A DNA stretch of 64,000 nucleotides from Halorhabdus utahensis DSM 12940 (lineage in GTDB: Archaea; Halobacteriota; Halobacteria; Halobacteriales; Haloarculaceae): positions 1,116,001 to 1,180,000 of the forward strand of contig NC_013158.1 of the NCBI RefSeq assembly GCF_000023945.1, read 5' to 3'. Of this stretch, positions 41,097 to 49,315 are shown in pieces. Under the pieces are notes generated by a model. It saw only the letters and a program-made list of their open reading frames with translations. It was not told the DNA's origin and did not search any database. The first letter of the stretch is position 1; each line of letters begins with the position of its first letter. The translations under genes and the position numbers were made by a program.

Positions 41097-41771
41097 TCAC
41101 TGGCCGCCGAGTTCCGCGACGAGATCGGCGAGCGTCGCGAGATCATACTGCCCCGGTGCGGTCGCGTTGGTGGGCTCGACCGGTGCATAACCGATCCGGG
41201 AGCCGTACAGCGGGGCGACCGCCCGGGAGTGGCGGCCGGCCTCGCCCATCGCCATCGTCGCCACGGTGTGGCCTTCGACGGTGGCCGCCCGCGTCGCCAC
41301 CAGCAAATCGAGCACGTCATCTGGCGTCTCGGCGGTGACGGCGAGTTTGCCCACGTCGCCGAATTGCGCAGCTTCACGCAACATCTCCTGAAGGTCGCCC
41401 ATCCCCGGCGTCCCCTCGAAATCGTGCGTGGAGACGACCACGGCAACGTCGTGCTCGTGGGCGGTCTCGATCAGCCCGTCGGCGTCACCGTCACGCGCGG
41501 TCGCGAGTTCGACATCGACCGCGGCGACGGCGTCGTCGGTGACGGCCGCTTCGAGCGCGGCGAGGCGACCAGCGTCCGCGGCCTCGCCACCCTCCCACTC
41601 GGGACGGTTGGTCACGAGCAGCGGCAGCTCGCCGTCGTAGTTCGAGAGCTGCGTGAGTGGTTCGTCGGCCAGATCCATCCGCAACTCGACCAGGTCGGCG
41701 TGCTCGCGAGCAGCCGGCTCCTCGGTGAGATCCGCCGTCGACGCCGCGAGTCGGAACGAACTGAAGTTCAT
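41097..41771 (-). CDS. aroD: 3-dehydroquinate dehydratase, type I
   Basis: A 224-residue TIM-barrel protein. ADLVELRMDLADEP and LLVTNRPEWEGG hold the substrate-binding Glu and Arg, the catalytic His is in VVVSTHDFEGTP, and the Schiff-base Lys is in GDVGKLAVTAETPDD. A C-terminal region MAMGEAGRHSRAVAPLYGSRIGYAPV binds the carboxylate. It converts dehydroquinate to dehydroshikimate. It is the third aromatic-pathway gene of the region after aroA' and aroB', on the opposite strand. Confidence 0.9.
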   Translation of the reverse strand: MNFSSFRLAASTADLTEEPAAREHADLVELRMDLADEPLTQLSNYDGELPLLVTNRPEWEGGEAADAGRLAALEAAVTDDAVAAVDVELATARDGDADGLIETAHEHDVAVVVSTHDFEGTPGMGDLQEMLREAAQFGDVGKLAVTAETPDDVLDLLVATRAATVEGHTVATMAMGEAGRHSRAVAPLYGSRIGYAPVEPTNATAPGQYDLATLADLVAELGGQ

Positions 41772-41946
41772 ACCGGGGATGGGTAGCCGCGGGGCAAAAG
41801 CGCCCCGGCTCGAACCCCCACACGACGCCCCCTATATCGAAAACTGAGGGGTGGAGCGTGCCCTTCTCCCCCACGTCAAAGCCGACTGAGCGTCCCCCTG
41901 GGCCATGTCCATTACATCTATTACAATCGATTACGTACTGTACGGT

Positions 41947-42300
41947 ATGCCCATCAACATCAGACGGTTCGAAGAAAGCCCACCCGAGGACCTCCGGGCC
42001 AGTGGACGCACGAATGCGGAGGCGATACTCTCTCTCCTGGCGTCGACCCCGGACCAGGCGTTCACGCCGAAGGAGATCCACAAGGCGACCGACGTCAAGC
42101 GGGGGAGCGTCGGGGTCGTCCTCTCCCGTCTCGAGGAGCGGGGGCTCGTCCGACATCGGGGCGATTATTGGGCGATCGCGACGGATGTAGACGCGGAGAA
42201 GACGCTGAGTGCGATGTCGACCGCACGAGCGGCCTCGGAGCGGCTCGGTACGGAGGATCCCGACGAGTGGGGCCCCGGCGTCGATTCGGACGACGAGTGA
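41947..42300 (+). CDS. MarR-like winged-helix protein, probable antitoxin
   Basis: A 117-residue protein opening PINIRRFEESPPEDL, with a winged helix in residues about 35-85. FTPKEIHKATDVKRGSVGVVLSRLEERGL is the helix-turn-helix and HRGDYWAIATD the wing. An acidic tail follows. It lies six bases before a PemK-like gene, giving a haloarchaeal antitoxin-toxin pair with the DNA-binding partner first. TATA-like CTATTAC (41918-41924) is about 27 nt before ATG 41947. A start at 41905 would include the promoter. Confidence 0.72.
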   Translation: MPINIRRFEESPPEDLRASGRTNAEAILSLLASTPDQAFTPKEIHKATDVKRGSVGVVLSRLEERGLVRHRGDYWAIATDVDAEKTLSAMSTARAASERLGTEDPDEWGPGVDSDDE

Positions 42301-42306
42301 GTGTCA

Positions 42307-42705
42307 ATGAGCTATGCTCAGGGGGAGGTCTGGTGGGGGCCAGCACCACACAAATCCGATCCGGCGTACCGTCCGTGGTTGATCGTCAGCGACTCGTCTC
42401 ATCCGTTCGAGGACGTCGAGTCGATCGTCGTCGGCATGACGACTCAGCAACATCCGGAAGGGATCCCCGTCCCTGACGACGCGTGGACCCAGGGCGGGTC
42501 GAAAAAGCGTGCGTACATCTCACCCTGGTACGTGACCACGATCAAGGAGCGTGACTTTGACGACCAACAGGGGACGCTGTCACAGTCGATCGTCGGGGAA
42601 GCGTCGAATCGCTACACCAGTACACGCCCACACCCGACGGTTGAGAAGCGGTCTGATCGTTTCTCTCACTCCAGGTTCTCGATCGGTTCGTGCATCACCG
42701 TGTAG
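42307..42705 (+). CDS. MazF/PemK-like toxin
   Basis: A 132-residue protein: QGEVWWGPAPHKSDPAYRPWLIVSD at the start, with the beta-strand and Arg-Pro of PemK-type RNases, then VESIVVGMTTQ and YISPWYVTTIKERDFD. MazF/PemK proteins are sequence-specific mRNA endonucleases. Here the RNase role is inferred from pattern and from the upstream winged-helix gene. The last 40 bases overlap the 3' end of the convergent zim gene, so the C-terminal RFSHSRFSIGSCITV is read from the antisense of a conserved gene and may be a recent extension. Confidence 0.65.
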   Translation: MSYAQGEVWWGPAPHKSDPAYRPWLIVSDSSHPFEDVESIVVGMTTQQHPEGIPVPDDAWTQGGSKKRAYISPWYVTTIKERDFDDQQGTLSQSIVGEASNRYTSTRPHPTVEKRSDRFSHSRFSIGSCITV

Positions 42706-43700
42706 CCGTCCTCCGTTTCCGCCACCGACTCGACGGCATAGAGTCGAAGGTTCCGCTCCTGTTTCGTCCGGACCGGCGTGTCGTAGTGGTCGTTCTCGTG
42801 GCCCAGTTCCTCGCCCGATTCCTGGCGATCGGCGACCCACTCGCGGTGTCGCTCAAGCCGCTGAGTCGCGCGCTCTCGAGACCGTTCGGGCAGCCCCTCG
42901 ATGCGGTCGTCGAAGGCCGCCCGGAGGTCGGCGTCGCGTTCGTAGCCCACGGACTCGCGGCCGGCGAGCATCGCCGCGAGCGTCGTCGTGCCGGTCCCCC
43001 AGAAGGGATCGAGCACAGTGTCGCCGTAGACTGAGAACATCCGGATCAAACGGAGGGGAATCTCGACAGGGAACGCCCCCGAACGTTCGCGGAGTCCGGC
43101 GTCGAGCCCCTGTGGCGTGCCGGTCATCTCCCAGAGGTCCGAGAACCACTGGTTGCGCTCCTCCCAGAAGTACGCACTCTCGTAGCGCGTCTCGTCACCC
43201 GGCGGAAACGACCGTCGTGGGCCGTTTCGAAAGAGCAGGATCGACTCGTGTTCGAGCGTGGGGTAGGCGTTAGGCGGCACCATCCCCGAACCCATGAACT
43301 TCGCGCCGCTATTGGCTGGCTTGCGCCAGACGATATCGGGGAGCGGATCGAACCCGTAATCGACCATCCGGCGAGTGATCTCGCCGGCGTTTGGGTACTG
43401 CCGGAATCGGTCGAGCGTTCGCGTGGCGTCGCCGACGTTGATCGCGGCGATGCCGCCCTCGACGAGAACGCGCTGTAGCTGTTCCCATACCACATCGAGC
43501 ACGTCGTGCATGGCCTCGAAGGCGCGCTGCCCGTCGTCTGCGTCGAGCGCGTCGCCGATTGCGGGGTCGAGCGCGGCAAAGATGTCGTCCCACATCTCGA
43601 TCATGGGGTAGGGCGGCGAGGTGACCACGAGGTCGACCGAATCCGCGGGCAACGAAAGCTCGCGGGCGTCGCCCGTCACCACGGCGTGGTCGGTCTCCAT
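42666..43700 (-). CDS. zim: DNA methyltransferase, probable N4-cytosine CTAG type (Zim-like)
   Basis: A 344-residue beta-class methyltransferase. TSPPY (residues 27-31) is the catalytic motif IV typical of N4-cytosine enzymes, and DPFWGTGTT (231-239) is the SAM-binding motif I. That order, IV before I, defines the beta class. Haloarchaeal orphan enzymes of this type (Zim; HVO_0794 in Haloferax) modify CTAG. Identity is supported by its position between aroB' and aglD, as in Haloferax to my knowledge. No restriction endonuclease gene lies nearby. CTAG is very rare across this window. Confidence 0.8.
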   Translation of the reverse strand: METDHAVVTGDARELSLPADSVDLVVTSPPYPMIEMWDDIFAALDPAIGDALDADDGQRAFEAMHDVLDVVWEQLQRVLVEGGIAAINVGDATRTLDRFRQYPNAGEITRRMVDYGFDPLPDIVWRKPANSGAKFMGSGMVPPNAYPTLEHESILLFRNGPRRSFPPGDETRYESAYFWEERNQWFSDLWEMTGTPQGLDAGLRERSGAFPVEIPLRLIRMFSVYGDTVLDPFWGTGTTTLAAMLAGRESVGYERDADLRAAFDDRIEGLPERSRERATQRLERHREWVADRQESGEELGHENDHYDTPVRTKQERNLRLYAVESVAETEDGYTVMHEPIENLE

Positions 43701-43787
43701 ACTCGTGGCTCGACCCGGAGGCTAACGTGGTTTGTGATCCACTCGAACGCGGACGTCACGAGCGTCGACGAAACGTGAGACGTGGCT

Positions 43788-44684
43788 TCAGTTGCGGTCC
43801 AGCAGCGACTCGAGTTCGTTGACCTTCGCCGCCTGCTGTTCGTTGGCGGCCGCGATATCCTCGATCTCGTCGGCGACTTCCTCGGCTGTCTCGGCGGTCC
43901 GATCGACCATCGAAGCGACCTCCTCGGTGCTGGCGGCCTGGTCGTCGGTCGCCTCGGCGACTTCCTGAGCCCCTTCGGCGGCCTCGGTGACGGCCTGATC
44001 GATCTTCTTGAGGATGTCGACTGTCTCGTCGACCTGTTCGATCCCGTCTTCGACCTGCTCGTTGGCATCGCCGATGCTGTCGACGGTCGACTCGGTCTCG
44101 GCCTTGATGTCGGCGACCATCTCCTCGATCTCGGTGGCGTTCTGCTGGGACTCCTCGGCTAAGCTCTTGACCTCGTCGGCGACCACCGCGAAGCCCTCGC
44201 CCGCCTCGCCCGCTCGAGCGGCCTCGATCGAGGCGTTCAGCGCCAGCATATTGGTCTGATCGGCGATGTCGTTGATGACCTCGACGATCTCGTCGATCTC
44301 GTCGATGCGATCGCGCAACTGCTGGACATCCTCCGAGACCTCCTCGTTGGCCTCGTCGACGCCCTCCATGGCGTCGATGGCGTCGTCGGCCACGTCTCGA
44401 CCCTGATCGGCGAGCTGGCTCGCCTGCTGGCTGACGGCCTTGACCTCGTTGGCACTCGAAGCGACCTCCTCGACCGTCGCCGAGAGGTTCGACACCTCGC
44501 CCGCGACCTCCTGCATGTTCTCGGATTGTTCGTTCGCGAGTTCGCTGATCTGCTGGGAACTCCGCGAGACGTTCTCGGACGTCCGAAGCAGTTCGTCGAT
44601 AGCGTTCCCGATCGCCGCCGTCGAGACCGACCCACCGCCATCCTCGACAGCCGTGTCCAGTTGACTGTCCGATTCTGAAGCCAT
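43788..44684 (-). CDS. Free-standing chemoreceptor signalling domain
   Basis: A 298-residue all-helical protein. The hairpin tip and flanks carry the chemoreceptor motif INDIADQTNMLALNASIEAARAGEAGEGFAVVADEVKSLAEE, matching methyl-accepting proteins, with Glu/Gln-rich methylation-type regions on both arms. There is no membrane segment, HAMP, PAS or other sensor domain, and no haem pocket. It would be a soluble Htr-like partner of CheA/CheW, perhaps relaying a signal from another protein. No che genes are nearby. TATA-like CGTTTAATCC at 44711-44720. Confidence 0.82.
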   Translation of the reverse strand: MASESDSQLDTAVEDGGGSVSTAAIGNAIDELLRTSENVSRSSQQISELANEQSENMQEVAGEVSNLSATVEEVASSANEVKAVSQQASQLADQGRDVADDAIDAMEGVDEANEEVSEDVQQLRDRIDEIDEIVEVINDIADQTNMLALNASIEAARAGEAGEGFAVVADEVKSLAEESQQNATEIEEMVADIKAETESTVDSIGDANEQVEDGIEQVDETVDILKKIDQAVTEAAEGAQEVAEATDDQAASTEEVASMVDRTAETAEEVADEIEDIAAANEQQAAKVNELESLLDRN

Positions 44685-44793
44685 ATACCCTAATTCCGTG
44701 TGGCCGATGGATTAAACGTGACTGTTCGGTTATCAGGTCTGATAGCTCTCACGCCGGGAAAACGGACGACAGAAGACGGCGAGCGGCGGGAGA

Positions 44794-45765
44794 TCAGGCG
44801 GTCGGGATCGACTGCTCGGCTTCCAGCAGTTCGTGGTAGCGGTTGCGGATCGTGACTTCGGAGATGTCCGCGACCTCGCTGACTGCAGCCTGGGTGGTCT
44901 TCTCGTTGGTCAACAGCGAGGCGGCGTAGATCGCGGCGGCCGCGAGCCCGACAGGGCTCTTTCCGGAGTGGACGCCCTCCTCTTTGGCGTTGGCGAGCAG
45001 TTCTCGCGCACGGCGCTCGGCCTCCTCGCTCAGCTCGAGATCCGAGGTGAACCGTGGGACGTAGCTCTCGGGATCGGCCGGGCGGACTTCGAGGCCGAGT
45101 TCACGGACGACGTAGCGATACGTGCGGGCGATCTCGTCTTTCTCGACCCGGGAGACGTCGGTGAGTTCGTCCAGGCTTCGCGGGACGCCAGCCTGACGGG
45201 CGGCAGCGTAGACGGATGCCGTCGAGACACCTTCGATGGATCGACCGGGGAGCAGATCCTCGTCGAGTGCCCGCCGATAGATGACCGACGCGGTCTCGCG
45301 AACGTTCTCCGGGAGTCCAAGCGCGCTTGCCATGCGGTCGATCTCGCCCAGCGCCTGCTTGAGGTTGCGCTCCTTGGAGTCACGCGTCCGGAAGCGCTCG
45401 TTCCACTTCCGGAGGCGCTGCATCTTTTCACGCTGGCGCGACCCCAGCGAGTTGCCGTAGGCGTCCTTGTCACGCCAGTCGATGTTGGTCGACAGCCCCT
45501 TGTCGTGCATCATGTTCGTCGTCGGGGCACCGACGCGGGACTTCTGGTCTTTCTCCTTGGCGTCGAACGCGCGCCACTCCGGACCGGGATCGATCTCGTC
45601 TTCCTCGACGACGAGTCCGCATCCCTGGCAGACGGTCTCGCCACGCTCGGTGTCCGAAATGAGTTTGCCGTCACACTCGGGACACTGGACGTCCGAGGTC
45701 TCTGCTTCGTCTTCTGTGACGTTCGTCGACTGATCGAGTCGGGTTCTGGTGTTGGTCTCGCTCAT
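44794..45765 (-). CDS. tfb: Transcription initiation factor IIB
   Basis: A 323-residue TFB. The zinc ribbon has CPECDGKLISDTERGETVCQGCG in pattern (two CxxC pairs near residues 24-45), then the B-finger region around EWRAFDAKEKDQKSRVG. Two cyclin repeats follow, each with the AAARQAG and AAIYAASLL type helices, and VTIRNRYHELLE at the end of the second. It recruits RNA polymerase to TBP-TATA. Its promoter region is 297 bp long and carries an inverted repeat around a TATA box, suggesting regulation. Haloarchaea usually have several TFB genes. Confidence 0.94.
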   Translation of the reverse strand: MSETNTRTRLDQSTNVTEDEAETSDVQCPECDGKLISDTERGETVCQGCGLVVEEDEIDPGPEWRAFDAKEKDQKSRVGAPTTNMMHDKGLSTNIDWRDKDAYGNSLGSRQREKMQRLRKWNERFRTRDSKERNLKQALGEIDRMASALGLPENVRETASVIYRRALDEDLLPGRSIEGVSTASVYAAARQAGVPRSLDELTDVSRVEKDEIARTYRYVVRELGLEVRPADPESYVPRFTSDLELSEEAERRARELLANAKEEGVHSGKSPVGLAAAAIYAASLLTNEKTTQAAVSEVADISEVTIRNRYHELLEAEQSIPTA

Positions 45766-45839
45766 GGGTCTGAAGGCGGGAGCTATCCGGGCACGTCGTC
45801 GGAAAATCCCGGGTAGTCGTTCGGTGAACAGGGGTTAGT

Positions 45840-45863
45840 CCGAAACTTATTAAAGTGTTTCGG
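45840..45863. promoter_or_regulatory. Inverted repeat flanking the tfb TATA box
   Basis: CCGAAAC (45840-45846) and GTTTCGG (45857-45863) flank TTATTAAAGT, which on the minus strand is ACTTTAATAA, a TATA box. Transcription would start near 45825, leaving a leader of about 60 nt before the tfb ATG, longer than usual here. A second, similar ACTTTAATGG lies at 45927-45936. A protein bound to the repeat would occlude the TATA box. Confidence 0.5.
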
Positions 45864-46062
45864 TGGTTGGCCGATTCCCGGCGCGCGAGCGGTCGAAGCC
45901 GGCATTTGGTGATCATTCACACGGCCATTAAAGTACATGATGGTCACGACTGGTGGAGTGCGACCACGGTCGACGGAAGAGTGGACCATCTCTCCCGGCG
46001 AGTGAGAGGGATCCGATCTGTCGTGCAACCCTGCCTTACTCATCCAGTGGCGCGCTACTCGT

Positions 46063-47883
46063 TCAATCCTGTGGGGCGACTGTCGATCTGTCCTGGGCGT
46101 CGGCACTCTCCTCGACGGCCGTCGTCAGCGAGACGTTCAGCCAGGCCATTGAGACAGATCCACCGGCAACCGTAACCATATTCTTGACGGCGTGATCCAC
46201 GACTGCGACCGCGAGTGCGAGTTCCCAGGTGACTGTCGGGATAAAGGCGAGGACGAAGACCGAGAAAACACCCTCATAGAGCCCGATACCGCCGGGCGAC
46301 AGCGGGAGAACCTTCGCAAGATTGCCGACACTGACTGCGAAGAAACTCACGACAACGAGCATCCCCAAAGAGGATGGGACGTCGAAGGCAGCGAAAACGA
46401 CAATCGCGGTCACGACATCGATCGTCCAGATGAGGACACTTGAGGCGGCAACACGGCCGAACGCGGTCGGGTTCGCGGCGACAGTCTGGACGTCACCGGT
46501 AAAGTCCTCGATGACACCGGCGACGTACCCGGCGTAGGCGTCATCGCTGAGTCTATCGAGCGTCCCCCGAACGAGATTCCGATCCGAACGGGCCGTCAGG
46601 ACGGTCAACGCAGTCACGCCGATCGCGAGAAGGCCAACAGCGGCCGCCACCACCACGCCCCGCCGTCCACTCTCGCGTCCGCTAGTCAGCGCCGCAATGA
46701 GATCCGCAAGTGCCGAGGGATCAAACGCTGCAAATCCGACGAGCACGACGCCGGCAAGGGCCGCAATCGTCAGAAGATCAAAGACACGCTCGACGGCGAG
46801 GGAGGCAAACCCCGATGAATAGGGGACCGACCGGCGGGCCTTCATGACGTACGCCCGGACGCCGTCACCGAGTCGCGCCGGAAACACGAGGTTGCCGGTC
46901 TGGCTGATGAAGACCGCACCCGTCAGAAACCCGACATCGGAATCATAGCCCAACTCGGCAAGAATGTCCCGATACCGATAGCCCCGAAGCGGCCAGGAAC
47001 TGAGATACACGAACGCGGCGGTCCCGATCAACATGGGGTCACCACGTTGCATCTCTTCGAGAACATCGGCGGAGGGATCGAGATACACCGTCATAAGCGC
47101 GAGCGCGAGCATGATCAGGCCGCTCGCGGCGATCATACTCCGAGTGCGGGTGATCCGCGGACTCACGGAAAGCTGCCAGAACGTCCGGAGGATCTGGCTG
47201 CCCATTCCCAGGACGTCCCGGACGAGATCGACCTTCGAGTCGCCTTTCGGCGTCCAGGCGACGGGAAACTCATGCACGCCGAGGCCGCGGCGCTGGGCGC
47301 GGACGAGCATCTCCGTGTCCCAGAACCAGTGGTCGTCCTCGACTGCGTTGGCCAGTTCCTCGAACGCCTCCCGACTGAAGGCTTTGAAGCCACACTGGTG
47401 ATCAGCCAGGTCCGATCGGAGGACCAACCGGACGAGGGCGTTGTATCCTCGGCTCGGGACGCCGCGTTTCGCCGGCCGGTCGGCGTCGCTGTCCGGGAGC
47501 ATCCGCGAGCCCGTCGCCACGTCGTAACCTCCCGTCCGGACGCTCTCGACGAGTTCTTCGAGGTGGGCCATGTCCGTCGCCAGATCGGTATCGAAGTAGA
47601 CGAGCGTGTCACCTGCAGCCTGGCGGAAGGCGTACTCCAATGCGGCGCCGCGGCCGAGGCGCTCGTCGCTGTGGACGTGCCGAACACGGTCGTCTTCACT
47701 CGCCAGCCGCGCAGCGATCTCCGGTGTCCGATCGGCACAACCGTCCTCGGCCACGATCACCTCGAAGGAACCTGCGGGGAGAAACGCGGCCAGTCGGTCG
47801 AGCGTCGCGCTGACGGTCTCCTCGATGGACGCGGCCTCGTTGTAGGCCGGGAGCACGACACTGACCTCGACTGCCCGATTCAT
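46063..47883 (-). CDS. aglD: AglD-like GT2 glycosyltransferase fused to flippase-like membrane domain
   Basis: A 606-residue protein. Residues about 1-240 are a GT2 domain of the dolichol-phosphate mannosyltransferase type: VVLPAYNEAASIEETV, VIVAEDGCADRT, YFDTDLATD (DXD metal site) and HQCGFKAFSR. Residues about 250-590 are a multi-spanning region of the YbhN/LPG-synthase type, with NLVFPARLGDGVRAYVM and PLSPGGIGLYEGV. This fusion is the AglD layout; in Haloferax AglD contributes to the final sugar of the S-layer N-glycan. The ATG at 47883 is preferred over a GTG four codons upstream. Confidence 0.85.
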   Translation of the reverse strand: MNRAVEVSVVLPAYNEAASIEETVSATLDRLAAFLPAGSFEVIVAEDGCADRTPEIAARLASEDDRVRHVHSDERLGRGAALEYAFRQAAGDTLVYFDTDLATDMAHLEELVESVRTGGYDVATGSRMLPDSDADRPAKRGVPSRGYNALVRLVLRSDLADHQCGFKAFSREAFEELANAVEDDHWFWDTEMLVRAQRRGLGVHEFPVAWTPKGDSKVDLVRDVLGMGSQILRTFWQLSVSPRITRTRSMIAASGLIMLALALMTVYLDPSADVLEEMQRGDPMLIGTAAFVYLSSWPLRGYRYRDILAELGYDSDVGFLTGAVFISQTGNLVFPARLGDGVRAYVMKARRSVPYSSGFASLAVERVFDLLTIAALAGVVLVGFAAFDPSALADLIAALTSGRESGRRGVVVAAAVGLLAIGVTALTVLTARSDRNLVRGTLDRLSDDAYAGYVAGVIEDFTGDVQTVAANPTAFGRVAASSVLIWTIDVVTAIVVFAAFDVPSSLGMLVVVSFFAVSVGNLAKVLPLSPGGIGLYEGVFSVFVLAFIPTVTWELALAVAVVDHAVKNMVTVAGGSVSMAWLNVSLTTAVEESADAQDRSTVAPQD

Positions 47884-48078
47884 TGATACATACACGGTCG
47901 CGGTTCACCAAGAACCTTCTGTTGCCTCCTTGGGCCCACGCCAGGACGAACGTGGCGACGTCCGCCGAATCGCGTGTGAGTTTGTGACAGACAAACGCGC
48001 TGGATGGGAAACAGAACACACAGGTGGGACAGCCCCAGACGGGCAAGCAGTGTACGAGCGACAGGTGATGGCGTCTCG

Positions 48079-49281
48079 ATGAATCCGCTCGCGTCGATCG
48101 GCCGGGAGGCAAAGGCACTCTGGAGTGAGGGGAGAGGCCCCTCGCTCGGAGCCATCGCAGGCACGTGGGGGTTGTTGCTGGGGACGCGGATGATCTATCC
48201 CGTCCTCCTGCCGGCCCTCCGGGACGACTTCGGCCTCTCGCTTTCGGTCGCCGGGTTGCTGGTGACGATCCTCTGGCTGGGCTCCGCACTCGGGCAACTC
48301 CCCAGTGGAATACTCGCTGACCGGTTCAGCGAGCGAAGCGTAATGGCGACCGGAACGCTGGTGGCCGCGCTGGGCGTCACGTTGGTCGTGGCCGCCCCGA
48401 CGGCCGCTGTCCTGTTCGCCGCCACGGCGCTCGTCGGCGTCGGGCAGTCGCTGTACCCGATCGCGCGGATCACGATCCTCACCGACATGTACCCAGATCG
48501 GATCGGCAGCGCCCTCGGCGTGACGATGGCGACGGGCGACCTCGGGCAGACAATCGTGCCCCCGATCGCCGGCACGCTGGCCGCCGCGATCGCCTGGCAG
48601 GCCGGCTTCGGCATGATGGTTCCCGGGCTCCTCGTCGGATCGCTCGCACTGATGTTGGTCCTCCCCAGCCAGACTGGCTCGACGGACACCGGCGGGACAT
48701 CCGACGACAACAGGCTGGGGGAACTGATCAGCGATCTGCGGGAGGGAGATGTCCTCTTTCTGGCGTTTATCCTGTTTCTGTACGTCCTCGTCTGGCAATC
48801 GTTCACGGGGTTCTATCCGACGTACCTCACCGAGGAAAAGCCCGTCTCCAAGCCGACTGCCAGCCTGCTGTTCAGCCTGTTTTTTGCCTTCGGCGTCGTG
48901 ATCAAGCCGGCCGCGGGTGCCGCCTACGACCGGATCGGGCCCCGACGCTCGCTGGTCGCAGTGCTGTCCGGTCCAGTGGTCGGACTCGGCCTGCTCCCGT
49001 TCGTCGACAGTCTCCCGGCACTCGTCGTGATCACGGCCCTCGTGAGCACGATGCTCGGGTCGGGTGCCATCACGCAGTCGTTCCTCTCGGAAGCATTTTC
49101 TGACGAAGCCCGTGGCACCGGGCTGGGCATCGTTCGGACCTCAGCGGCGACGCTCGGTGCCGCGGGGCCCGTCCTGTTCGGCGTGATCGCCGAACGGGGC
49201 TACTTCGACGAGGGCTACTTCCTGCTTGCCGGGCTGATGGCGGTCATCGTGGTGCTCACGCTCGTGTTCTTCGAGGAGTGA
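48079..49281 (+). CDS. MFS transporter
   Basis: A 400-residue major facilitator with 12 predicted helices. The loop between TM2 and TM3 carries SGILADRFSERSVMATG, close to the MFS G-x-L-aD-r-x-GrR pattern. The central loop is acidic (GSTDTGGTSDDN), and the second half repeats it as GAAYDRIGPRRSLVAVL. The substrate is unknown. ATG 48079 starts shortly before the first helix. The 195-bp gap before it is shared with the divergent aglD and holds an inverted repeat GTTTGT-GACAG-ACAAAC at 47980-47996. Confidence 0.85.
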   Translation: MNPLASIGREAKALWSEGRGPSLGAIAGTWGLLLGTRMIYPVLLPALRDDFGLSLSVAGLLVTILWLGSALGQLPSGILADRFSERSVMATGTLVAALGVTLVVAAPTAAVLFAATALVGVGQSLYPIARITILTDMYPDRIGSALGVTMATGDLGQTIVPPIAGTLAAAIAWQAGFGMMVPGLLVGSLALMLVLPSQTGSTDTGGTSDDNRLGELISDLREGDVLFLAFILFLYVLVWQSFTGFYPTYLTEEKPVSKPTASLLFSLFFAFGVVIKPAAGAAYDRIGPRRSLVAVLSGPVVGLGLLPFVDSLPALVVITALVSTMLGSGAITQSFLSEAFSDEARGTGLGIVRTSAATLGAAGPVLFGVIAERGYFDEGYFLLAGLMAVIVVLTLVFFEE

Positions 49282-49315
49282 TAGCGCTGCCGAAGACGCC
49301 TAACCCGGCGCGTCG

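Noticed and set aside
45855-46175. 106-codon plus-strand frame in the tfb upstream gap
   Set aside because: Arg/His/Ser-rich, overlaps the 3' end of aglD, no promoter at the right distance and no family resemblance.
47980-47996. Inverted repeat GTTTGT-N5-ACAAAC as a terminator or operator of aglD/MFS
   Set aside because: Arms are short and no TATA box is visible at either start to relate it to, so I mention it only in the MFS entry.
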